From: Gammaproteobacteria bacterium | GTDB lineage: Bacteria; Pseudomonadota; Gammaproteobacteria; Competibacterales; Competibacteraceae | Direction: 5' to 3' | Length of the DNA: 64,000 nucleotides | NCBI GenBank assembly: GCA_024235135.1 | Contig: JACKMZ010000012.1 | Coordinates: 42,641-106,640 of the forward strand | Shown here: one piece after another, positions 19,561-28,362 of the stretch | How positions within the stretch are numbered: position 1 is the stretch's first letter | Layout of the letters: each line of letters starts with the position of its first letter | The notes under the pieces: generated by a model | What the model was told of the DNA's origin: nothing | Seen by the model: the letters and a program-made list of their open reading frames with translations, nothing else | Databases searched by the model: none | Made by a program: the position numbers and the translations under genes

Positions 19561-19833
19561 ATGAATAAATCCGAGTTAATTGAGGCGGTAGCCAATTCGG
19601 CTGAGCTTTCCAAGGCCGCAGCGGGCAAAGCCGTCGATGCAGTCTTAGACACGATCACAGAAGCCCTGAAGAACGGTGATCAGGTGGCCCTTATTGGCTT
19701 TGGAATCTTTTCGGTGCGGGATCGGGCGGCTCGTACCGGACGCGATCCCCGTTCCGGGAATCCTATTAAAATCAAGGCCACGAAAATACCTGCCTTTAAA
19801 GCTGGAAAAGGGCTTAAGGACGCTGTAAAATAG
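19561..19833 (+). CDS. hupB: DNA-binding protein HU-beta
   Basis: This 90-residue histone-like protein starts MNKSELIEAVANSAELSKAAAGKAVD and has the family signature GFGIFSVRDRAARTGRDPRSG, the DNA-wrapping arm, followed by IKIKATKIPAFKAGKGLK. HU bends and compacts DNA as a dimer. It has its own promoter and an AAGGACGGG ribosome site. The position after lon identifies it as the beta type. tRNA-Val follows 16 bases later, with no terminator between, so read-through into the tRNAs is likely. Confidence 0.98.
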   Translation: MNKSELIEAVANSAELSKAAAGKAVDAVLDTITEALKNGDQVALIGFGIFSVRDRAARTGRDPRSGNPIKIKATKIPAFKAGKGLKDAVK

Positions 19834-19849
19834 AAAATTCGCTAATGGA

Positions 19850-19925
19850 GGGTGCTTAGCTCAGCTGGGAGAGCATCGCCCTTACAAGGCGAGGGTCGGG
19901 GGTTCGATCCCCTCAGCACCCACCA
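19850..19925 (+). tRNA. tRNA-Val (anticodon TAC)
   Basis: Acceptor GGGTGCT pairs with AGCACCC, the anticodon loop is CTTACAA, the T-arm is GGGGGTTCGATCCCCTC, and CCA is encoded. It directly follows hupB. Confidence 0.97.
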
Positions 19926-19938
19926 GCAGAAACAATCC

Positions 19939-20015
19939 GGAGCGGTAGTTCAGTCGGTTAGAATACCGGCCTGTCACGCCGGGGGTCGCGGGTTCGAGTC
20001 CCGTCCGCTCCGCCA
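19939..20015 (+). tRNA. tRNA-Asp (anticodon GTC)
   Basis: Acceptor GGAGCGG pairs with CCGCTCC, the anticodon loop is CTGTCAC, the T-arm is GCGGGTTCGAGTCCCGT, and CCA is encoded. It lies 13 bases after tRNA-Val, and ppiD starts 82 bases later. Confidence 0.97.
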
Positions 20016-20097
20016 TCTCTCCAACGTCAGTCGCCTCTGATTCCCATTCCCTCTCGACCCAGAGGGTGGGGCGGCCTTCTGATTTCTCTCGATCACC

Positions 20098-22014
20098 ATG
20101 CTGCAGACTATCCGAGATCGTGCCTCCGGCTGGGTGGCCTATACAATTATCGGTTTGTTAATCATCCCTTTCGCGCTTTGGGGCATCAATTCCTATTTTG
20201 ATGGGAGTGGCGTGTTGAACGTGGCCCAAGTTGGCGACATCGAAATTTCCCAGCAGGAATTCCAGCGTGCCTATCAGCAACAACGCCAGCGCCTGCAGGC
20301 AATGTTTGGCGGTAATATAGATCCCGCTCTGTTAGATGAAAATCGCATGAAACAGGAAGTTCTTCAACAACTGGTGGATGAAAAGGTGTTGCTGCAGGTT
20401 AGCAAGGATGCCGGTTTGCGGGTCAGCGACCAGTACTTGCGGCAAGCCATCGTCGGAACCAGCGCATTCCAGCGCGATGGGACCTTCGATGCCGAGCTTT
20501 ATAAGCGGTTGCTGGGCGCGCAAGGTTATTCGGAACTGAGTTTTGAAGAGGGCCTACGTAACTCGCTCGCTACCGAACAGCTACGGGGTGGTGTCGCGGA
20601 TTCAGCTCTGGTTACCGCAAAGGAACTGGACCAAGTGATCGGTTTGTTGACGGAGCAAAGGAACCTACGTTACGTGGTTCTGCCTTTCGCCCCTTACCTT
20701 GAAAAGGCTAGCGTTGAGGACAGCGCCATCGAAGCCTATTTCAAGGAGAACCAAAAGCGATTCATGGAGCCGGAGCGGGTACGAGTTTCCTACCTGGACC
20801 TGAGTGCGGAACGGCTGGCAGAATCGATTAAGGTGAGCGACGAGGATTTACGGTCTTTCTATCAGGAACAAATCGCTCAATATTCGCTTCCAGAACAACG
20901 CAGTGCTTCCCATATCTTGGTGACTATACCCGCCGACCATAAACCGGGTGATGTGGACAAGGCCAAGGCTCAGGCTCAGGAAATCTACACCACGATTAAC
21001 AGTGGCAATAAAACATTCCAACAAGCCCTGGATGAACTGAAGGCCGCTAAACCATCCGGCATTGAGGTGGGTGATTTAGGGACGATAACGAAGGGAATGT
21101 TGGACCCGGCGTTTGAAACCGCGCTTTATGCCCTCAAAACCGTAGGTGACGTAAGTGAACCCATCCAGACTCCTTTTGGTTTTCATATCATCCGCTTGGA
21201 TGGCATTACCCCAGAGAAGACTAAAAGTTTCGACGAGGTACGTGAGGACGTCACCAAGCAATACCGAGCGCGTCAAGCGGAGACACGATTCTACGATTTG
21301 GCTCAAACCTTGACAGATCTAAGCTACGAGCATCCCGATAGCCTGGAACCGGCCGCTCAGGCGTTGGGCCTGAAGATCGAGGAAAGCCCTTGGTTCAATC
21401 GGCAAGGCGGTGAGGGTGTGTTGGCCTATCCCAAGGTGGTGACCGCCGCCTTCAGTGAAGATGTTCTGAAGCGTGGCCAAAACAGCGAGCCACTCGAAGT
21501 GGAACCCAATCACGTGCTGGTGATTCGTTTGGCGGAGCATCAGGACGCTCAGCCACGGAGTCTGGATGCGGTGCGGGACGATATCGTCAAGCAGTTGCGT
21601 ACCCAACAAGCTCAACAAAAAATTGCTGAGACGGCGAATACTCTGCGTGAGAAAGCCATTGCGGGTGGGGATCTGCAGGCGCTGGCTGGCGAGTTCGGAG
21701 GAGAATTGAAGACAGCCGAAGCCGTTACACGCACCGGTAGCAAGTTGGACAGTGCTATCGTCCGGGAAGCCTTTCGCCTACCTAAACCTGTGGACGGCAA
21801 ACCCTCGATCAGTGTAGCGACACTGGGTAACGGCGATCGGTCAGTGATCGCCGTTACCCAGGCACAGCCCGGTAAGGTAGAAGATTACCCGGCCGATCAG
21901 CGCCAGGCCTTAGCACAACAAATGGCTCAGCAAAGAGGATTGAGTCAGTACGAAAGTCTTGTGGAAAGCCTGCGACAGAGGTTCGACATCGTTACTCATG
22001 GCGATCGGCTGTAA
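20098..22014 (+). CDS. ppiD: Periplasmic folding chaperone PpiD (SurA_N plus parvulin domain)
   Basis: PpiD is anchored in the inner membrane near the Sec translocon and helps newly exported proteins fold. The 638-residue protein has one membrane anchor near the N-terminus (GWVAYTIIGLLIIPFALWGI). A SurA-like chaperone domain covers about residues 35-180. The parvulin domain (about 260-370) contains SASHILVTIP, DLGTITKGMLDPAFE and SEPIQTPFGFHIIRLDGI. A long C-terminal region completes it. Location after hupB and tRNAs is standard. It converges on fabI with 9 bases between stops. Confidence 0.95.
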   Translation: MLQTIRDRASGWVAYTIIGLLIIPFALWGINSYFDGSGVLNVAQVGDIEISQQEFQRAYQQQRQRLQAMFGGNIDPALLDENRMKQEVLQQLVDEKVLLQVSKDAGLRVSDQYLRQAIVGTSAFQRDGTFDAELYKRLLGAQGYSELSFEEGLRNSLATEQLRGGVADSALVTAKELDQVIGLLTEQRNLRYVVLPFAPYLEKASVEDSAIEAYFKENQKRFMEPERVRVSYLDLSAERLAESIKVSDEDLRSFYQEQIAQYSLPEQRSASHILVTIPADHKPGDVDKAKAQAQEIYTTINSGNKTFQQALDELKAAKPSGIEVGDLGTITKGMLDPAFETALYALKTVGDVSEPIQTPFGFHIIRLDGITPEKTKSFDEVREDVTKQYRARQAETRFYDLAQTLTDLSYEHPDSLEPAAQALGLKIEESPWFNRQGGEGVLAYPKVVTAAFSEDVLKRGQNSEPLEVEPNHVLVIRLAEHQDAQPRSLDAVRDDIVKQLRTQQAQQKIAETANTLREKAIAGGDLQALAGEFGGELKTAEAVTRTGSKLDSAIVREAFRLPKPVDGKPSISVATLGNGDRSVIAVTQAQPGKVEDYPADQRQALAQQMAQQRGLSQYESLVESLRQRFDIVTHGDRL

Positions 22015-22023
22015 TAAGCCCCG

Positions 22024-22806
22024 TTAGAAGTCTGCCATGGCGATGGTGTTGAACCCGCCATCCACATAGACGACCTCGCCCGTGATGCCCGAAGCCAAAT
22101 CCGAGCAGAGGAAAGCGGCTGTATTGCCGACCTCTTCAATGGTGATGCACCGCCGAAGCGGTGCGCTCTGCTCGAACGCCGCCAGCATTTTGCGAAAATC
22201 ACGGATGCCAGAGGCCGCCAAGGTACGAATCGGTCCGGCCGACACGGCGTTCACACGTATGCCCTGCGCTCCGAGAGCCTGGGCCAGGTAGCGTACATTG
22301 GCCTCCAAACTCGCCTTGGCAGGTCCCATGACGTTGTAATGGGGTACGGTACGGACCCCACCTAGATAACTCATGGTCAGCAAAGCGCCTGAGCGGCCCT
22401 GCATCATTGGTAGACCCGCCTTGGCCAAAGCCGCGAAGCTATAGGCGCTTATATCATGGGCAAGCCTGAAACTGTCGCGGGTAACGCTCTCCAAGTAGTT
22501 GCCTTGCAACGCTTCCTGGGGAGCATAGGCTACTGAATGTACAATGATATCCAGACCGTCCCAGTGCTGTTCCAGAGACTTAAACAAGGCGGCGATCTCG
22601 TCATCGCTGGTAACATCACAGGGCAGGGCGATCTGGCTTCCGCATTCAGCCCCCATCTTTTCGACCCGTGGCCGCAGTTTCTCCGTCTGATAGCTGAAAG
22701 CGAGTTCAGCCCCCTGTTTATGCATAGCTTGGGCGATTCCCCAGGCTATGGATCGGTTGCTGGCAAGTCCGATGATTAACGCACGTTTGCCGGCCAGAAA
22801 ACTCAT
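22024..22806 (-). CDS. fabI: Enoyl-[acyl-carrier-protein] reductase (NADH)
   Basis: FabI reduces the trans-2 double bond of enoyl-ACP, the last step of each fatty-acid elongation cycle. The 260-residue SDR-like enzyme has the NADH-binding GKRALIIGLASNRSIAWGIA, the catalytic YNVMGPAKASLEANVRYLA (Tyr-x6-Lys), and ISAGPIRTLAASGI written here as VSAGPIRTLAASGI. FabI is the target of triclosan-type inhibitors. A run of nine A bases (minus strand) lies just before its CGGGAG ribosome site. The gene is divergent from yejA. Confidence 0.97.
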   Translation of the reverse strand: MSFLAGKRALIIGLASNRSIAWGIAQAMHKQGAELAFSYQTEKLRPRVEKMGAECGSQIALPCDVTSDDEIAALFKSLEQHWDGLDIIVHSVAYAPQEALQGNYLESVTRDSFRLAHDISAYSFAALAKAGLPMMQGRSGALLTMSYLGGVRTVPHYNVMGPAKASLEANVRYLAQALGAQGIRVNAVSAGPIRTLAASGIRDFRKMLAAFEQSAPLRRCITIEEVGNTAAFLCSDLASGITGEVVYVDGGFNTIAMADF

Positions 22807-22818
22807 AGTGAACTCCCG

Positions 22819-22827
22819 TTTTTTTTT
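22819..22827. repeat. T9/A9 homopolymer between fabI and the yejA-like gene
   Basis: Nine T bases on the plus strand, read as A9 on the fabI side about 12 bases before its start codon. The tract is at the 5-prime edge of the fabI ribosome site. Confidence 0.9.
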
Positions 22828-22875
22828 GCTATCGTCTGCAACAGCATTGTACCGATTAATCCATTGTCAAGACCA

Positions 22876-24753
22876 ATGACCCGTTGCCAAGCCCCAAAGA
22901 TCGTGTTTCAAATCTTGAGTCGTTTCGTGGGAATGCTGCTACTCGTGTGGGTAGCCGGCGTTATTTCCCCGGCCTTCGCTGGCGAGCCTCAGCCCATGCA
23001 TGGCGTGGCGATGCATGGGGACTTGAAGTATGGCCCCGATTTCACGCATTTCGAATATGCCGATCCGAATGCTCCCAAGGGTGGAGAAGTGCGTTTGGCG
23101 GCCGTCGGTGGTTTCGATTCCTTCAACCCCTATATCGTGAAAGGGCAGCCGGCCGCTGGGTTGGGCTTCCTGTTCGAAAGCCTGATGACAAGCAGTGCCG
23201 ATGAAGCCTTTTCGGAATATGGCCTGATCGCCGAATCGATCGAAATGCCGGATGATCGTTCCTGGGTCATCTTCAATCTTCGACCTCAGGCACGCTTTCA
23301 TGACGGTTCGGCGATCACCGCAGACGATGTGATTTTTTCCTTCGATATCCTGAAAACCAAGGGGCGACCGCTTTTCAGGTTTTACTATGCGAATGTGGAA
23401 AAAGTCGAGAAGTTGGCCGAGCAGCGGGTGAAGTTCACCTTTGCGCCAGGCGAAAATCGGGAATTGGCTCTGATCATCGGGCAGTTGCCGATTTTGTCCA
23501 AGCAATACTGGGAGGGACGGGATTTCGATGCGACCACGTTGGAGCCCCCGATAGGCAGCGGCCCTTATCGTATAAAGCAATTTGAGACCGGCCGTTTCGT
23601 CGTTTATGAACTTGATGAAAATTACTGGGGCAAAGATCTGCCGGTCAATCGCGGTATCTATAATTTCGGTCGGATGCGCTACGACTACTACCGGGATACC
23701 ACGGTGGCGTTGGAAGCCTTCAAGGCGGGGGCCTACGATCTGCGTCCGGAGACTTCAGCCAAGGATTGGGCAACGGCCTACGATTTTCCGGCGGTACGCA
23801 ACGGCCTCGTCAAGACGGAACGATTCCCTCATCAAATGCCCTCGGGCATGCAGGGATTCGCCTACAATCTGCGCCGTCCTTTGTTTCAGGATGATCGGGT
23901 GCGCCAAGCCCTGGCCTACGCCTTCGATTTTGAATGGAGCAACCGCAATTTATTCTATGGTCAATACACCCGGACCCGCAGTTATTTCGATAACTCCGAG
24001 TTGGCGTCACGCGGTCTGCCATCGAAAGAAGAATTGGTCGTTCTGGAGCCGTTGCGCGCCCAAATACCGCCCGAGGTCTTTACCGAGACTTATGCCCCGC
24101 CGGTCAGTGATAGCCCCGAGGGATTGCGCGCCAATTTGCGTAAGGCGCTGGATCTGTTGCAGGCAGCGGGTTGGGTGTTCAAGGATCGCAAGCTGGTCAA
24201 TGGCCAGACGGGACAGCCATTCGAGTTCGAGATATTGCTCAACCAGCCCAACTGGGAGCGGATAACCCTGCCCTTCACGCGTAATCTGGAACGTTTGGGC
24301 ATCAATACCCATGTGCGCACCGTGGATTCAGCTCAATATGAAAACCGCTTGAACAATTTTGACTACGACATGATCGTTGATGTGTGGGGTCAGTCCCTGT
24401 CGCCGGGTAACGAACAACGGGAGTTTTGGGGCAGCCACGCCGCCGATGCGCCGGGTAGCCGTAACACGGTCGGCATCAAAAATCCCGCCATCGACCAGCT
24501 GATCGAAAGCGTGATCGCCGCACCGGACCGGCAGGCCTTGCTGACCTGCGTGCATGCGATGGACAGGGTCTTGCTGTGGAATCACTATGTCATTCCTCAT
24601 TGGCATATTCCCTATGAGCGACTGGCTTTCTGGGATAAATTCGGCCGGCCCGCCCTAATCCCCATGCAAGGCGTGCAGATCAATGCTTGGTGGGTGGACC
24701 CCGCCAAGGCAGCGACTTTGGGCGAACGTGAGAAGACGCTCAAAGCCGAATGA
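22876..24753 (+). CDS. YejA-like extracellular solute-binding protein of an ABC peptide/oligo-ligand transporter
   Basis: The 625-residue protein has a signal peptide (FVGMLLLVWVAGVISPAFA, cut before GEPQ) and the family 5 binding-protein fold. The features of the YejA branch are all seen: HGDLKYGPDFTHFEYADPNAP, GGFDSFNPYIVKG, ARFHDGSAITADDVIFSFD, ENYWGKDLPVN. YejA feeds the YejBEF importer for peptides such as microcin C. No yejB, yejE or yejF genes are next to it. The next gene, 82 bases on, is a sensor kinase. Start: ATG at 22876 rather than TTG at 22864; neither has a strong ribosome site. Confidence 0.88.
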   Translation: MTRCQAPKIVFQILSRFVGMLLLVWVAGVISPAFAGEPQPMHGVAMHGDLKYGPDFTHFEYADPNAPKGGEVRLAAVGGFDSFNPYIVKGQPAAGLGFLFESLMTSSADEAFSEYGLIAESIEMPDDRSWVIFNLRPQARFHDGSAITADDVIFSFDILKTKGRPLFRFYYANVEKVEKLAEQRVKFTFAPGENRELALIIGQLPILSKQYWEGRDFDATTLEPPIGSGPYRIKQFETGRFVVYELDENYWGKDLPVNRGIYNFGRMRYDYYRDTTVALEAFKAGAYDLRPETSAKDWATAYDFPAVRNGLVKTERFPHQMPSGMQGFAYNLRRPLFQDDRVRQALAYAFDFEWSNRNLFYGQYTRTRSYFDNSELASRGLPSKEELVVLEPLRAQIPPEVFTETYAPPVSDSPEGLRANLRKALDLLQAAGWVFKDRKLVNGQTGQPFEFEILLNQPNWERITLPFTRNLERLGINTHVRTVDSAQYENRLNNFDYDMIVDVWGQSLSPGNEQREFWGSHAADAPGSRNTVGIKNPAIDQLIESVIAAPDRQALLTCVHAMDRVLLWNHYVIPHWHIPYERLAFWDKFGRPALIPMQGVQINAWWVDPAKAATLGEREKTLKAE

Positions 24754-24835
24754 TCAAAGGGATGGCTTCGGAAAAATGCGGTCGGGGGCTGTGATCGCGG
24801 TGTTGCGTCCGCCGAGTTTGAAGTAGGCATTCACC

Positions 24836-26788
24836 ATGAACGAGAACGACAAGTCATTGTTCTCCGCGGACTCCGATGGCGCTCTGATCGGCGCCATGGT
24901 GCAAAGCGCGGTGGATGGCATCATCGTCATCGACGAACGGGGCACGGTGCATATGTTGAATCCTGCGGCGGAACGGATGTTCGGTTATTTGGCCGAGGAG
25001 GTCATTGGGCAGAACGTCAAGCTGCTCATGCCCGAGTCCTATCGAGACGAACATGACCAATATCTTCGCAATTACTTGTTGACGGGAGTCAGAAGAATCA
25101 TCGGGAGTGGCCGGGAAGTCGCCGGACGACGGCGGGACGGCAGTGTTTTTCCCATGTATTTGTCGGTCGGTGAAGTCAGCCTGGGTGAGTGCCGCATGTT
25201 TACCGGCATCGTGCAGGATCTGACCGAACGTAAGCAAGCCGAGGAACAGATCGCCCGCCTCAAGCATCGCCAAGAGTTGATTCTGGATGCGGTCGGTGAC
25301 GGTATTCTGGGCTTGGACGAAGCGGGGACGATCAGCTTTGCGAATCCGGCCGCGTCCGCCATGCTAGGTTGGGAACGGGAACAACTTATCGGTATCCCGC
25401 TGCAATTCCTCTGGGTCAGTGACAATCCCGTGCAATGCCCGGCTGAACGGGTGTTGCAGGAGGGTTTGACCTTTCGCAGCGAAGATGGATGGTTCGTCAG
25501 ACGCAGCGGCGATCGTTTTCCGGTGGCTTATAGCGGTACGCCGATTCGGGAAGATCACCGTATCGTGGGCGCCGTGATCAGTTTTCAGGACATCACGGAA
25601 CGCAAGCAGACGGCGCAGGAATTGCAACGCATGCGTTCCTATCTCAAGAACATCATCGATTCGATGCCGTCGGTGCTGGTTGGAGTGGACAGCGACGGTC
25701 GGGTGGCCGAATGGAATCAGCAGGCGGCCCAAGTCTGCGGTTTGGATGCCGCGCAACTCCGGGGCCGGAAACTCGCCGAGCTGTTCCCTCATCTGGAAGC
25801 CCACCAGGAACAGATCAAAAACGCGATTCTTACCCGCACGCCGGTACACAATGAGCGGGTTTCCTTCGATCTGGAGGGACAAACCCGATACGCCGACATC
25901 GTGATCTATCCTTTGGTGACGAATGGAACTGCCGGGGCGGTTGTCCGTGTGGATGACGTGACCAATCGGGTATTGATCGAGCAAATGATGGTGCAAACCG
26001 AGAAGATGATGTCGGTCGGTGGACTGGCAGCCGGCATGGCCCATGAAATCAACAATCCCTTGAGCGCCGTCTTGCAAAGCTGCCAGAATGTGCTGCGCCG
26101 TCTGGCGCCGGAGTTACTGGCCAACCGGCAGGTCGCCGAGCACTTGGGGCTGAACCTCGACACGGTACAAGCCTATCTGGAAGAGCGGGACATACTGAAG
26201 TTCCTGGCAGGCATACGCGAAGCCGGTAATCGGGCAAGCCGGATCGTTGCCGATATGCTGTCCTTCAGCCGCCGCAGTAACGCGGAGTTCGGTCCCGCGC
26301 CCGTCGCTGACATGCTCGATACGGTATTGCGTCTGGCCAACAGCGATTATGATCTCAAGAAGAACTACGATTTCCGCCGTATAGACATTGTCCGCGACTA
26401 CGATCCGGCACTGGAGAATATCTGCTGCGACCGAACTGAAATCGAGCAAGTGTTACTCAACCTGATTAAGAATGCTGCCCAGGCGCTGGCTGTGAATAAG
26501 CAGACGGTTCAATCTCCACGCATCGTGTTGCGGACCCGTCGAGAAGGCGACGATGCGATAATCGAAGTGGAAGATAATGGCCCCGGTATGGACGATGCCA
26601 CCCGTCGGCGCGTGTTCGAACCGTTCTACACCACCAAAGTGGCCGGCATCGGGACAGGCTTGGGTTTATCCGTGTCGTTTTTCATCGTGACTGAACAACA
26701 TCGAGGAGAGATCAGCGTATCCTCCATGCCCGGTCAGGGGGCCTGCTTTATGATTCGTTTACCCGTGAACGGCGGACGGATGGGATAG
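24836..26788 (+). CDS. PAS-domain histidine kinase with a FixL-like first PAS domain
   Basis: A 650-residue soluble kinase with no membrane helix. PAS1 (about residues 22-135) is very like the FixL heme domain: HDQYL (His73) and GSGREVAGRRRDG (Arg93). These are 20 residues apart, the spacing of the FixL heme-ligand His and its Arg switch, and are followed by FPMYLSVGE and FTGIVQDLTER. PAS2 (about 145-255) and PAS3 (about 265-385) follow. The kinase core has the H-box AAGMAHEINNPLSAVLQ (His403), N-box LLNLIKNAAQAL, VEDNGPGMDD, FEPFYTTK and GTGLGLSVS. The linker between H-box and ATPase is longer than usual. No response regulator is adjacent; a cyclic-nucleotide-binding protein follows 48 bases later. 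Oxygen sensing is an inference. Confidence 0.88.
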   Translation: MNENDKSLFSADSDGALIGAMVQSAVDGIIVIDERGTVHMLNPAAERMFGYLAEEVIGQNVKLLMPESYRDEHDQYLRNYLLTGVRRIIGSGREVAGRRRDGSVFPMYLSVGEVSLGECRMFTGIVQDLTERKQAEEQIARLKHRQELILDAVGDGILGLDEAGTISFANPAASAMLGWEREQLIGIPLQFLWVSDNPVQCPAERVLQEGLTFRSEDGWFVRRSGDRFPVAYSGTPIREDHRIVGAVISFQDITERKQTAQELQRMRSYLKNIIDSMPSVLVGVDSDGRVAEWNQQAAQVCGLDAAQLRGRKLAELFPHLEAHQEQIKNAILTRTPVHNERVSFDLEGQTRYADIVIYPLVTNGTAGAVVRVDDVTNRVLIEQMMVQTEKMMSVGGLAAGMAHEINNPLSAVLQSCQNVLRRLAPELLANRQVAEHLGLNLDTVQAYLEERDILKFLAGIREAGNRASRIVADMLSFSRRSNAEFGPAPVADMLDTVLRLANSDYDLKKNYDFRRIDIVRDYDPALENICCDRTEIEQVLLNLIKNAAQALAVNKQTVQSPRIVLRTRREGDDAIIEVEDNGPGMDDATRRRVFEPFYTTKVAGIGTGLGLSVSFFIVTEQHRGEISVSSMPGQGACFMIRLPVNGGRMG

Positions 26789-26836
26789 CCAATTTACTCA
26801 TCCTATGAATGACTAGCTGATTTAAGGAGTGTAGCA

Positions 26837-27346
26837 ATGAACGAAGGCGCCAAAGACGATTACATTGCCCAAGTCGGCGTGGAAATCGTCAAAAACTCCC
26901 TACTGGGGGAGGGGTTGTCCGCTGAGCAATGTGAGCTACTGGCACCCCTGATCCAGGTGCGAGGCTTACGAAGCGGTGAGTTTCTGTTGTACGAGGGGCA
27001 AATCGACAACGCGTTGCATGTGATCCTCAAGGGTAAGCTGGAGGTGGTCAAGCAGACCGGGGCAGGCGAGACGGTCACCCTGCATGTGTTACGGGAGGGG
27101 GAACTGGCCGGGGAGTTGGGATTCATCGACGGTTTGGAACATAGCGCCGGCCTACGGGCCTTGAACGATTGTGAAGTGCTCAGTCTGGAGCGGGAAAAAT
27201 TCGAATCGTTGATTCATCGGAATCCCGATTTGGTCTATCAGGTCATGTGCACCATCGTGCGTACGGTACACGGCATTTTGCGGAGAATGAATGTACAATA
27301 CGTGGAGATGACCAACTATATTTTCAAACAGCACGGCCGTTACTAA
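26837..27346 (+). CDS. Stand-alone cyclic-nucleotide-binding (CRP-like cupin) domain protein
   Basis: The 169-residue protein has one cNMP-binding beta-roll, about residues 20-135: LRSGEFLLYEGQIDNALHVILKGKLEVVK, then GELAGELGFIDGLEHSAGLRA. The second segment is the phosphate-cassette position, but the Arg of the canonical RSA motif is replaced by HSA, so cyclic-nucleotide binding is uncertain. The C-terminus has a helix (LVYQVMCTIVRTVHGILRRM) but no helix-turn-helix, so it is not a transcription factor of the CRP/FNR type. An AAGGAGTG ribosome site precedes the ATG. It probably shares an operon with the kinase and may modulate or report on it. Confidence 0.85.
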   Translation: MNEGAKDDYIAQVGVEIVKNSLLGEGLSAEQCELLAPLIQVRGLRSGEFLLYEGQIDNALHVILKGKLEVVKQTGAGETVTLHVLREGELAGELGFIDGLEHSAGLRALNDCEVLSLEREKFESLIHRNPDLVYQVMCTIVRTVHGILRRMNVQYVEMTNYIFKQHGRY

Positions 27347-27410
27347 ACGGCAATCAGTAACCGATTCACCCGTTCGGAACGACCCCGTCGGTTTTTAGGA
27401 AGTTGTGGTT

Positions 27411-27890
27411 ATGGTCGATGATAACGCCCCGCGCTCCCCAGTCGCTGATACTCGCACCCTGCTGAGAGAACGGTCCAGGGAGCTGCTCGAACGGCTTATA
27501 GACGTGTATCCCGTCGCCTTTTTCCGCCCCTCAGAGCGTAAGATCAAACCCCTCAAGCGTAATATACACAAGGAATTGTCCCCGATCGTACGCGCGTGGG
27601 GTTATGAGGTCAGGGTGCTTAAATACACTTTGGGCGGCTATACGCGGCAGTTGCGTTACCAACAGGCGTTGCTCAATGAAACGCAACGGATCGATTTGCA
27701 AGGACAGCCTGTGGAGGAAATCAGTGAAACCCACAAGCAACTGGCGCGGGAAAAAGTTCAGGCGATCCTGGCCAAGCGTCGGCCCAGGCAGGAAACACGT
27801 CCAAGGAGGGACAAGAAACCCGTGGTAACGATCACCGAGCAGGCTGTCGCGAACTTACAGCAGAAACTCAGCCGTAAAGCCGCTCTCTGA
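27411..27890 (+). CDS. proQ: ProQ/FinO-domain RNA chaperone
   Basis: ProQ-family proteins bind structured RNAs, often the 3-prime ends of mRNAs and small RNAs. The 159-residue product has the FinO domain (about residues 15-115): LIDVYPVAFF, IKPLKRNIHKELSPIV, and LGGYTRQLRYQQAL. A basic tail (KRRPRQETRPRRDKKP) follows. The C-terminal Tudor-like domain of E. coli ProQ is missing, as in the short ProQ forms. ATG at 27411 with AGGAAG 8 bases upstream was preferred to a GTG at 27405. It converges with hslR. Confidence 0.88.
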   Translation: MVDDNAPRSPVADTRTLLRERSRELLERLIDVYPVAFFRPSERKIKPLKRNIHKELSPIVRAWGYEVRVLKYTLGGYTRQLRYQQALLNETQRIDLQGQPVEEISETHKQLAREKVQAILAKRRPRQETRPRRDKKPVVTITEQAVANLQQKLSRKAAL

Positions 27891-27934
27891 AAAGACAACG
27901 GATACAGGGCACACGATAGTGGCAGCGGGACCGA

Positions 27935-28315
27935 CTAATCTTCTGAATGCAGAAAGCGGATGATGTCGCGTCGTTCCTTCTTGTTGGGACGACGGGGGGG
28001 AGCGGCGCTCTGCAGCTTATTTTGTTGGACGAGGGTTTCGCGCCGCTGGCGGCTTTCCTCGGTCTCTTCGTACAACAACGCGGCTTGACTGGCCGGGCCT
28101 CGTTGCTGAGACAGTCCGATTACCTTAATGACGGATTCATAGGGGCCACGGCGAATAGTCAACAAATCGCCGAGATGGACAGTCCGCGACGGCTTCGGAC
28201 GGTCATTGTTCACGTGCACCTTGCCGCCGTTGACGGCATCGGTTGCTAGGGAACGGGTCTTGAAAAATCGCGCTGCCCACAGCCATTTGTCCAGCCTGAC
28301 ACGCTCCTCCTCCAT
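27935..28315 (-). CDS. hslR: Ribosome-associated heat shock protein Hsp15 (S4 domain)
   Basis: Hsp15 binds stalled 50S subunits that still carry peptidyl-tRNA. The 126-residue protein has the S4 RNA-binding domain (VRLDKWLWAARFFKTRSLATDAVNGG, then VHLGDLLTIRRGP) and a basic C-terminal tail (PPRRPNKKERRDI). Length and pattern match HslR (133 in E. coli). It lies 47 bases downstream of minE on the same strand. A G7 run occurs at 27994-28000 inside the gene. Confidence 0.93.
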   Translation of the reverse strand: MEEERVRLDKWLWAARFFKTRSLATDAVNGGKVHVNNDRPKPSRTVHLGDLLTIRRGPYESVIKVIGLSQQRGPASQAALLYEETEESRQRRETLVQQNKLQSAAPPRRPNKKERRDIIRFLHSED

Positions 28316-28362
28316 CTAAGAACCGTACCGGGATTCTGGCCGTCGGGGCTTAATGATCGTGA

